Of a stretch of 37,891 nucleotides of DNA, positions 7,625-15,358 are shown piece after piece. The translations under genes were made by a program, and so were the position numbers. Numbering within the stretch: the first letter of the stretch is position 1; each line of letters begins with the position of its first letter. The notes beneath the pieces are model-generated. The model made no database searches. It saw only the letters and a list, made by a program, of their open reading frames with translations, and was not told where the DNA came from. This DNA is from an uncultured Prevotellaceae bacterium (GTDB lineage Bacteria > Bacteroidota > Bacteroidia > Bacteroidales > Bacteroidaceae), in NCBI GenBank assembly GCA_947165505.1, contig CAMVAT010000032.1, forward strand, positions 1 through 37,891, in the 5' to 3' direction.

Positions 7625-10420
7625 ATGGCTACAAAAATCAGAAGATGTCTGTACATCGGACTCGGCGGCACGGGCATGAACGCACTGCTGCACACCAAGA
7701 AAATGTTTGTCGATACATACGGCGAGGTGCCGCCCATGGTGGCCTTCCTCGGTATAGACACCGACGGGGGCGCATACAACAAGTCGCTGCCGTCGAAATA
7801 CGGAGAGATACGACTGGAACCCAACGAGCAACTGCCCATACAGGTGGAACAGCCACGTCCTGTATATGATAGCAACCAAGAACTCTTGGAGTGGTTTCCA
7901 AAAACGAATCTCTATGCGCTTCAGAAAATGACTGACGGGGCAGGGCAGATTCGTTCCAACGGACGCTTTGCTCTCTGGTTCAATGCCAACAAGGTAAAAA
8001 ACAGACTGCTGCAACGCTGGAATGACGTGCACAATGCCGAGGCGATAGAAAACCCCGACTATGAACTGCTGCCGGGCAAGACGGAGATTCACATCGTCTT
8101 TTCGGTGTGCGGAGGCACGGGATGCGGCACGTTTATCAATATCGCATATCTGATACGAAAGCACCTCATACCTACCAGCAACGGAAAGCTTATCGGTTAC
8201 GGGGTGCTGCCAGATGTGTTTGAGTCGATGAACCCCTCGGCCATGCCAAATGTCAAACCTAATGCATACGGGGCCATCGAGGATTTGGACTGGCTCATGC
8301 AACTCGACATGGGTGCCAATCCGATTCATGCGGACAACCTGAACGACCCCATCGAGACCAACGAACCGCCATACGATGCGTTCATGCTCATTGACAACAA
8401 GAATGCCAATGGCGATACGCTGACAGACATCGACCAGGTGTGCGAGATGATATCACTGTCGCTCGTCACGGCTTCAGGCGAACTGGCTTCGGCACAGGCT
8501 TCGACAGTGGATAACGTGGCAAAGGAAATCATGGCGGGCGACATGGATGTGCTCGACAAAAGGGCATGGGCTTCGGGACTCGGCGTGGCTGAAATCAAGT
8601 TCGAGGGAAACCGGCTGTGCCAACTCTATCAACTGAAAGCGGCTCAGACGTTGGCACGGAAGCTGATTACCTCGCAGCGTGATGTCAACAATCTGGTGAA
8701 CTCATGGATTGACTCGCCCAACGTGAACATACGCGAGAACAACGGGCAAGACAATGTCATCGACTTCATCATGCCGAAGTCGGCACGATACCCGCTGGCC
8801 AGCATCGAGGATATCGAGAACCCTTCGCTCGAATCGAGAGAATGGGTCAGGGCTGTGGCAGAAGAAGCGACCGACGTGAAGCAATATGTGGAACGCGTAC
8901 ACGAACTCTCCGACCGAGTGCAAAAGCAGATTGACCTGTTGGTGGAGCAGCATATCAATGAGGACGGAGGTGTCAGGCTGACAAAGGATGTACTTGAGAC
9001 CGTGCTCAGCCAGATTGATGTGTTCCTCGGAGAGATGACTGCTGAGCAGACGGCGATCAATGACCGCATGACACCGCTCGAGGCTCAATTGAGCGGTGCA
9101 GAGAACGCTCTGCGCAACTACAAAAAACCGTTCTTTGGAAGAAACCTGACCGACGACAAGGTGCAAGACGTGATTGTGGCTGCTAACAACTACGCGGTGA
9201 ACAAGCGCGAGGCGGTCAGACGCACGGCGGCCATCTCGTTCTACAACGGACTGAAAGGGTATATCGCAACTTATATGAAACGTATCGACCATCTGATACA
9301 GCAGATTGAAAACCTGAATCGTACGCTGAGTGGCGAGGTGGCCAAACTGGAAAACAGCATGGCAGGCAACGCTCTCACGTTCCAAATCGACCTCACAGGC
9401 GAGTATGTGTCGCAGGTGGAGGTCAATGCCGATGCCTTGCTGGTGAAAGACTTTGCCAAGACGGTGAACGTAAATGGCAGGAAAGGGAATATCCTCGACC
9501 TGGAGGAGTGCGACAACCGTCAGCTGCGCGACATCTTCGTGAGATACACAGCCGACACCAACGAGGCGAAGCAATGGGGGCAGATGACCATCGAGGGCGT
9601 GCTGGCCCAACTCTATAGGACCAACCCGCAGCGAGTGAAGCACATTGTGAAGATGGCGATTGACAAGTCGGCTCCGCTGCTCGACTTCTCGTATCAAACA
9701 CACGGACACATTCCCCGAAAGGAGGCACAGCAATATTTCTATATCGGGGTGCCCGACAAAGCGAACAGCCTGCTCGACAAGGAAGGGCTGGTAGCCAATA
9801 TGCTGCACACGCAGGTGAAGCCGGAGTTCATTTCCATCGGGTCGCCCGATACCATCGTTTTCTATCGGCAGGTAGGGGTCATACCGCCCTTCGTCATCAC
9901 ACCGATGTCGTCGTATAAAGACAAGTACGAGGATCCGAGACGACGGGTGAACTGCCACTTCGACGCTGTGGTTGAGAACCGTATGCAGCGTGAAAACTAT
10001 TCGCTCTATCCTAAACAGAAAGATGATGACACGATGGAACTGTGGGTGAAGTCGCTCATCTTCGGATTTGTGCGCAACAACAACGGCACATACGAGTATT
10101 ACGACGAGGAAAACGGCGATCCACTCAACGATTATTGGGTGCCACTGGCGGCCGACGAAGACCGGGCGCAGGCCTTCAAGGAGTTCAGGCAGGTGGCACG
10201 GACGCCTGTGCACGACATGCTGGCCAAGCGCATCAACGATAAGCACAGCCAGATGGGCGATGACAGCTTCAATCAACTCATCGCCGACGTGAGGGCTAAC
10301 TATCTGGTGAAGTTCATCCTTAACGACCGTATCACGCGCGACATACTCAGGTCGAGAGGATATGAAGACCATCGCAAACAGATGGAGGCCGAAATCGCAT
10401 ACGTGAGGAGAGAACTCTGA
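7625..10420 (+). CDS. Divergent tubulin/FtsZ-like GTPase (Tubulin_2 type)
   Basis: A 931-residue cytosolic protein. Near the N-terminus an IGLGGTG segment (11-17) forms the first glycine-rich phosphate loop. At 160-169 SVCGGTGCGT matches the tubulin signature GGGTG(S/T)G that binds GTP phosphates, so this is a member of the tubulin superfamily distinct from FtsZ. It is much longer than FtsZ (about 350-400 residues). The extra length includes likely coiled coils (about 420-450 and 545-575) and a large C-terminal part of unknown fold. It sits between the vWA gene (15-bp gap) and the protease gene (32-bp gap). A related family was described in genomic context with vWA proteins and proposed to remodel membranes. 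GTP binding and polymerisation are inferred from motifs, not shown. Confidence 0.85.
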   Translation: MATKIRRCLYIGLGGTGMNALLHTKKMFVDTYGEVPPMVAFLGIDTDGGAYNKSLPSKYGEIRLEPNEQLPIQVEQPRPVYDSNQELLEWFPKTNLYALQKMTDGAGQIRSNGRFALWFNANKVKNRLLQRWNDVHNAEAIENPDYELLPGKTEIHIVFSVCGGTGCGTFINIAYLIRKHLIPTSNGKLIGYGVLPDVFESMNPSAMPNVKPNAYGAIEDLDWLMQLDMGANPIHADNLNDPIETNEPPYDAFMLIDNKNANGDTLTDIDQVCEMISLSLVTASGELASAQASTVDNVAKEIMAGDMDVLDKRAWASGLGVAEIKFEGNRLCQLYQLKAAQTLARKLITSQRDVNNLVNSWIDSPNVNIRENNGQDNVIDFIMPKSARYPLASIEDIENPSLESREWVRAVAEEATDVKQYVERVHELSDRVQKQIDLLVEQHINEDGGVRLTKDVLETVLSQIDVFLGEMTAEQTAINDRMTPLEAQLSGAENALRNYKKPFFGRNLTDDKVQDVIVAANNYAVNKREAVRRTAAISFYNGLKGYIATYMKRIDHLIQQIENLNRTLSGEVAKLENSMAGNALTFQIDLTGEYVSQVEVNADALLVKDFAKTVNVNGRKGNILDLEECDNRQLRDIFVRYTADTNEAKQWGQMTIEGVLAQLYRTNPQRVKHIVKMAIDKSAPLLDFSYQTHGHIPRKEAQQYFYIGVPDKANSLLDKEGLVANMLHTQVKPEFISIGSPDTIVFYRQVGVIPPFVITPMSSYKDKYEDPRRRVNCHFDAVVENRMQRENYSLYPKQKDDDTMELWVKSLIFGFVRNNNGTYEYYDEENGDPLNDYWVPLAADEDRAQAFKEFRQVARTPVHDMLAKRINDKHSQMGDDSFNQLIADVRANYLVKFILNDRITRDILRSRGYEDHRKQMEAEIAYVRREL

Positions 10421-10452
10421 TTAAACAATCCGAAACCTATCATTATAGACAA

Positions 10453-13400
10453 ATGTTCACATCATACATCTTTATCGGGCAGCCGTTGCGCAAACTGGCC
10501 TCTGCCACCTCGCTGCAAGTCAGAAAAAATGCTGGAGAAAGGGCCGACAGCTCCTTCTGCGGATTCTCGTGGATACAGGATGCCGAAGGGGTACCCGACG
10601 TGGTGAGATACGTGCCCGCGCCAGCCAATCCTTTGGCTTTTGCACCCGACCTGAGCGACGAGTTTGAGGTGGTTCCCGACGCTGTGCCTCTGTCAAAAGC
10701 CGATGACGCAGCTGTGGTCGCCTTCTTCAGGCAGCACTACCAGCAGTATGTCAATATCTCGGGACTGCACAGCAAGATGTATGTGTGTATCATCGCTGCT
10801 GGGCACAAGGCCGGCGACATGGCAACGGCCGAATGCCTGGCTCGCTGCATTGACGGCATCAGAAACGCTAACTTCATGGTCGATGTCATGACACTCGCAC
10901 CTGAACTGGTGCGGGCGGTAGCCGACGATGATGCAGAGGAGGCCGAGACGGTCATGGAAAGTCAAAACCGTGATGCCATCGAAGCCTTGAACCGACTATG
11001 CCAGGCCAGACAAGACATTCCTGTCGTCAGGGATGTATTGCTTATTCAGAACACGAATGCACAAAGGATGGCGCTGCGCATGAACAGCGATACGCTGGCC
11101 GAGGTGCTCGCATGGCGGGCCATTGCCATGGCCGAGAGCACACAGGCGGCGCACATCAGAGTAACCGACCAAGACTCCGTCGCCACGTTTGGCATTGCGT
11201 GTCTGAGTTTCGACCGATACTATTTCTTGCACTATCTACTGCATCATGCCTATCTCTCTGTGATGGAGCGCGAGGGAGTGCAGCGAATGCAAGTGGATGT
11301 GAACAAAGTGGCCGAGTTGGCGACTCGATGTGTGCAGGGAAGGGCTTCTGTTCTTACTGGCTTTTGGGAGAAGTATGTGGCACCACAACTCAACGGGGGA
11401 AAGGAATGGGGGCTGATTGTGCCCGAAGTACGCACCAAGATGGATGAGTTCATTGATGATTTGGAACAGGCAATGACATCGTATTTGCCTGGCGAAGACC
11501 TCACGCTGCCCGAAAAAAGGGCGGTGTTGGCTCAGATTCTTCTGAGCGATGACGACTTGCTGTCAGGGGCGCTGTTCGATACGAAACAGCTGACATTCCT
11601 CGATGTGCTCAAACAGCCAATGGCTCTTTTCGTGGACTATAACAACCAAGGAGTCACATTCGTGAAAGACGACGAGGGGCTTACCATGCAAGACCCTGAC
11701 ACTGGCATGCCTGTCGTGGAGCACTCCATTCTGAGCCGGCCGCTGTCGGTCAACGGATATATCCACCTGCCTATCGACGACATCAAGGCGATGCGGATAC
11801 GAATACGCGAGGCATCGGAATATATCCGCAGGCTGGATGAGGAGATACAGGCTGTAAGGAAGCAACAAGCCGATGCTGTGGTGGCGCAGCAAGTGGTGGT
11901 AAGCGAGGAGTTCAGATTCGACGACTCGAGATTCAAGGCCGTGGCTCGTACGCTCGTGGAACAGCCGCTCACCGAGAACTATGTGGCGGAGAAAGTGACG
12001 GGCGAGAAGAACGTGGATCTTGCCTATGACTTCACTGTGGTGAAAGATCAGGCTCAGGTGGGGGCTTGCTCGGCATTTGCCGTCACCTCGGTGATGGAGT
12101 ATATCCTGAAAAAGAACAAGTGCTTGACGTCTGACCTCAGTGAGCGGTTTGTCTATTACAACGTGCGTGATGTCAACGGCAGGCTCGAGGAACAGGGAGC
12201 GGCCGTCAGCGAGGTTATCAATAGCATGGCGCAGATGGGCGTATGTACCGAGACACTATGCCCGTACTCGGCAGAACATGTCAACGACCGACCTTCTGAC
12301 GAGGCGTACGCTGAGGCCCTCAAGCATCGTGTCATCGAGGCGAAGAACATCCCTCTGGTGGCCGACATACAGCATAATATCGACCAAATGAGGTCGGCCA
12401 TCGCCGAGGGGTATCCTGTCATCGCATCGTTTAAGGTGTTCAAGGAGATGGAGTCGGGGCTGCCCTTCGTAGCCATGCCGGCTGAGGGTGAAGAGGGTGA
12501 GAACCATGCCATGGTCATCTGCGGATTCGACGATGATACAGGTTTTTTCAAGGTGCGCAATTCTTGGGGCGTGGCTTTCGGCGAAAAAGGATATTGCTAT
12601 ATGCCATACGCTTACGTTGGGCAGAAGAAATACGTCAATGCTGCTTATATCATCACACAAGTGGCCAGCACCGACCATGTGAAAGGGGTGGCTTCGAAAC
12701 ACCACATATCGTTCGATAGTACAGACACGGCTATCAAAATTGCTATCCTCTCGTCGTTGCGCGACTTGAAGAAGGTGCAGCAGGAACAGTGGCTGGAAAC
12801 TTACCGGAAGATGTATGCCGACTTGGTGCATCTGAATGGTAATCTGAAGGACAAATCAAAGCGTGATGCCATCGTCGATGAGACTAGGATGGCGCTCAAG
12901 GAAAAGAAGGACAGGCAGGAGGAGCAACTGCATCGGCTCGAGAGCGAAATGGGCGACAGAATCGAGGAATTCAGAAACAATACCCGCCGCACGCTCTTCT
13001 ATATGATCATACCAGCGTTTTTACTGCTAGCGGGTATATTGCTGCTGACGCAGTTACAGAACGGCTGGGGGTGGGTCAACACCATCATGGCGATTGTTGC
13101 GGGCATCGACGTTCTGGCTATCTTGGGATTTATCGTCAGTCGCGAGCGGGCTTTGGCTACGCTGAAAAACAACCTAAAGATGGAAATCGAGGGGCAAGCG
13201 CGATTGGTGTCTGCCACTGGTGAGGAAATCAGGCTACTTGAAAAACGGGCTTTTGTGGCAGGCATGCTGATTGACTCATTGTCGAAGTTGCATGATAACC
13301 TGAGTTTGCTCAATGCGTCGATGAAGTCGTATGTCAACAACCTCTACGCTTGGTATAAAGAGGAGAAAGAGAGCGTGGCGGAAATGAAGGTAAATGAACG

Positions 13401-13908
13401 GCCTCCGTTTATCTCTATCCTAAGCAATGAACCGCTTCAGCTGTTCTTCGATAACAAAAAACTGCAACTAACTGATGGTATCAGGCTATGGGAACTGATG
13501 CGGTCGGGCAACTATGCCATTGATGAGCAAAATGTCATCAAATTCAAAAGGCATCTGAAAAATGTTATATTGGAACATCTCAACCAAGAGTTGGCGGATT
13601 TCTCAATATATCAGTATTGGGTGAATCCCGGAAACTATCCTTTCCTCAAATCCGACGACGAGGCTTTCACCAAGATGCTCAAGAAGGCGGTCAATGACTA
13701 TTCGCAGGTATTGTTGCCGCAAAACAACAATCAAGGTAATGCCGGCATCACAATCATGCTTCATCATCCTTCTGACAGGACCGCACAACTCAAAGCCAGT
13801 TTCAAGCCTTACACTCCCCTTAACCCACAGTGCGAAAACATCCCCTTGCGTGAAGCCCTCATCGTCCTGCAGACGCAGCACGTTGATTTAGACAATATCT
13901 CAATGTAA
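10453..13908 (+). CDS. Papain-like cysteine protease with two membrane helices and unknown N-terminal region
   Basis: An 1151-residue protein, third in the operon. Residues 1-440 match no family I know. A coiled coil (about 441-480) leads to a C1A papain-like domain with the full active site: oxyanion Q533, nucleophile C539 (GACSAFA), H685 (NHAMVICGF) and N703 (VRNSWG). There is no signal peptide. A second coiled coil (about 809-848) precedes two membrane helices (about 852-872 and 880-900); about 240 residues follow. With two helices and no export signal, the protease and the C-terminal part should both face the cytosol, beside the tubulin-like protein. The NSWG and GxCxAFA motifs make the peptidase call strong. 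Substrate is unknown; operon partners are the obvious candidates. A large palindrome lies after the gene. Confidence 0.85.
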   Translation: MFTSYIFIGQPLRKLASATSLQVRKNAGERADSSFCGFSWIQDAEGVPDVVRYVPAPANPLAFAPDLSDEFEVVPDAVPLSKADDAAVVAFFRQHYQQYVNISGLHSKMYVCIIAAGHKAGDMATAECLARCIDGIRNANFMVDVMTLAPELVRAVADDDAEEAETVMESQNRDAIEALNRLCQARQDIPVVRDVLLIQNTNAQRMALRMNSDTLAEVLAWRAIAMAESTQAAHIRVTDQDSVATFGIACLSFDRYYFLHYLLHHAYLSVMEREGVQRMQVDVNKVAELATRCVQGRASVLTGFWEKYVAPQLNGGKEWGLIVPEVRTKMDEFIDDLEQAMTSYLPGEDLTLPEKRAVLAQILLSDDDLLSGALFDTKQLTFLDVLKQPMALFVDYNNQGVTFVKDDEGLTMQDPDTGMPVVEHSILSRPLSVNGYIHLPIDDIKAMRIRIREASEYIRRLDEEIQAVRKQQADAVVAQQVVVSEEFRFDDSRFKAVARTLVEQPLTENYVAEKVTGEKNVDLAYDFTVVKDQAQVGACSAFAVTSVMEYILKKNKCLTSDLSERFVYYNVRDVNGRLEEQGAAVSEVINSMAQMGVCTETLCPYSAEHVNDRPSDEAYAEALKHRVIEAKNIPLVADIQHNIDQMRSAIAEGYPVIASFKVFKEMESGLPFVAMPAEGEEGENHAMVICGFDDDTGFFKVRNSWGVAFGEKGYCYMPYAYVGQKKYVNAAYIITQVASTDHVKGVASKHHISFDSTDTAIKIAILSSLRDLKKVQQEQWLETYRKMYADLVHLNGNLKDKSKRDAIVDETRMALKEKKDRQEEQLHRLESEMGDRIEEFRNNTRRTLFYMIIPAFLLLAGILLLTQLQNGWGWVNTIMAIVAGIDVLAILGFIVSRERALATLKNNLKMEIEGQARLVSATGEEIRLLEKRAFVAGMLIDSLSKLHDNLSLLNASMKSYVNNLYAWYKEEKESVAEMKVNERPPFISILSNEPLQLFFDNKKLQLTDGIRLWELMRSGNYAIDEQNVIKFKRHLKNVILEHLNQELADFSIYQYWVNPGNYPFLKSDDEAFTKMLKKAVNDYSQVLLPQNNNQGNAGITIMLHHPSDRTAQLKASFKPYTPLNPQCENIPLREALIVLQTQHVDLDNISM

Positions 13909-13945
13909 CAAGAGGGAGTGTCAAAACACTTGTATTCCTCTTCAA

Positions 13946-14029
13946 CAACGGATTTCGCGGATTTCACGGATATGTAACCTGCTGATTTTCAGCAATAACA
14001 AAAATCCGTGAAATCCGCAAAATCCGTTG
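13946..14029. terminator. Long palindrome between convergent genes
   Basis: Arms of 26 nt at 13946-13971 and 14004-14029 are complementary with one mismatch. A smaller hairpin (TGCTGA/TCAGCA, 13980-13994) lies in the loop. It sits between the protease gene and the oppositely oriented CapA gene, so it could end transcription from both sides, although no clear T-run follows. Its arms are themselves internally repetitive (CGGATTTCGCGGATTTCACGGA), which suggests a dispersed intergenic repeat. Confidence 0.55.
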
Positions 14030-14069
14030 TCTATTTGATATGACCACCTTCTTGCATAAAAGCGGTCTC

Positions 14070-15188
14070 TTACCTCTCTTTGATTCCCTTGTTGTGCTTG
14101 CCGAGCAGGGCGCGGGTGGAGTTGATGAAACGGGTGCGCAGGTTGCGGTCGGCGGCATTGAGCTCGTCGTCGGGCGACTTGACGGGGAAGATGCGGAAAT
14201 TCTTCTTGCCCGAGGTCTTGGGGCGCGACACGAACACGAGTGAGTAGTCGCACGCACTCATCACGGTCTTGCCGCCTTGCTTGGTAAGCGTCATGCGCAC
14301 CATGGCTCCGCCATCGGTGTTAATCTTGGTCATGTTCGACACGTAATTGCCCAATGAATAGACCACCAGATGCTCCTTGCCGCCTTGGTTCACCACCTCG
14401 AAGGGCTGGATGACGTGAGGGTGTCCGCCGATGACGTGGTCCACACCATTGCGCAACATCCAATCTACCAGATTGCGTTGCTCTTTGTTGGGCAACTGCG
14501 CATACTCGATGCCCCAGTGAGGGAAGGCGATGATGACATCGGGATTGAAACTCTTGGCGGTCTTCAGGTCGGCGGCTATCTCGATGGTGTCCTGCATGTT
14601 GACCACGAAGGGGGCGGGCACGGGGATGCCGTTGGTGCCGTAGGTGAAGTTGAGCAGGCAGATGCGTATGCCGTCGTACTCCATGAAGAAGGGGTAGTGG
14701 CGCTCGCGGTCGGCTGCGTCTTTATAGGTGCCGAGGTGCTTCACACCGAGCGAGTCCATCATGTCGATGGTGCGTCGCAGACCGCGCTCGCGTGTATCCA
14801 CGCAGTGGTTGTTTGAGGTGAGCAGCACGTCGAAACCGGCGTCGATGCTGGCCCTGAGGTATTCGTCGGGGGCACAGAATTGCGGATAGCCTTTATACGG
14901 CGGTCCGCCGAGAGTCACTTCGAAGTTGGCAATGGCGATGTCGGCCTCACTGATCTCGGGCTTCACGCGCTTGAACACGTCGTCGTAGTTGTACGTGCCG
15001 TCGCTCATGCGTGCGGCTTTGATCTGCCCGTCGTGCTGCATCAGGTCGCCGGCGAAGAGCAGGGTCACTTGGTGCTTGGCGGTGTCGGCTGCGGTGCTGT
15101 CACTGTCGGTGGTAGCGCCACTGGTCTGTGCGTTGCCAGTGCATCCTATGGTCAGGAGCAGAAACAGGGTGGGGGGAAGTATCTTCAT
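14070..15188 (-). CDS. CapA-family metallophosphatase-like lipoprotein
   Basis: A 372-residue protein with a lipoprotein signal (LTIGC, lipidated Cys about residue 16) and a CapA/PgsA-type calcineurin-like fold. Metal-site motifs are visible: FAGDLMQHD near residue 45-53, SNNHCVD, PHWGIEY and GGHPHVIQ. Family members are linked to poly-gamma-glutamate capsule synthesis, but no capB/capC partner is present here, so the role in this organism is open; many Bacteroidales carry stand-alone copies. A C-terminal basic tail (about 30 residues) follows the core. The gene starts right after a heptamer-repeat spacer, so any promoter must be inside or next to that repeat. Confidence 0.85.
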   Translation of the reverse strand: MKILPPTLFLLLTIGCTGNAQTSGATTDSDSTAADTAKHQVTLLFAGDLMQHDGQIKAARMSDGTYNYDDVFKRVKPEISEADIAIANFEVTLGGPPYKGYPQFCAPDEYLRASIDAGFDVLLTSNNHCVDTRERGLRRTIDMMDSLGVKHLGTYKDAADRERHYPFFMEYDGIRICLLNFTYGTNGIPVPAPFVVNMQDTIEIAADLKTAKSFNPDVIIAFPHWGIEYAQLPNKEQRNLVDWMLRNGVDHVIGGHPHVIQPFEVVNQGGKEHLVVYSLGNYVSNMTKINTDGGAMVRMTLTKQGGKTVMSACDYSLVFVSRPKTSGKKNFRIFPVKSPDDELNAADRNLRTRFINSTRALLGKHNKGIKER

Positions 15189-15200
15189 GAATTGTGAATG

Positions 15201-15358
15201 TTTAGGGTTGAGGGTTTAGGGTTGAGGGTTGAGGGTTTAGGGTTGAGGGTTGAGTGTTCTTATACGGTTAATGGTTGAGTGTTTGGAAGTAGGGACAGGG
15301 CGCGGAGAGGCATATCTCCTGCCCCTTGCTCCTTGCCCCCTGCCCCAAAGCTATTCTC
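15201..15358. repeat. Heptamer-repeat spacer A, containing the 103-bp duplicated block
   Basis: 15201-15254 is a run of TTTAGGG and TTGAGGG heptamers (seven full units plus a partial). It passes into a 103-bp block (15247-15349) identical to 18848-18950, which ends in GC-rich CCCCTTGCTCCTTGCCCCCTGCCCC. The spacer runs up to the GH3 stop codon and fills the whole gap between GH3 and the CapA gene. No separate gene is seen. Confidence 0.85.

Noticed and set aside
8702..10372. 556-codon minus-strand frame opposite the tubulin-like gene
   Set aside because: His/Val-rich shadow translation without domains; the plus-strand frame has tubulin motifs.
15201..15254. Telomere-like TTTAGGG repeats
   Set aside because: Mixed with TTGAGGG units, internal to the sequence and repeated between ordinary genes, so not a chromosome or plasmid end.
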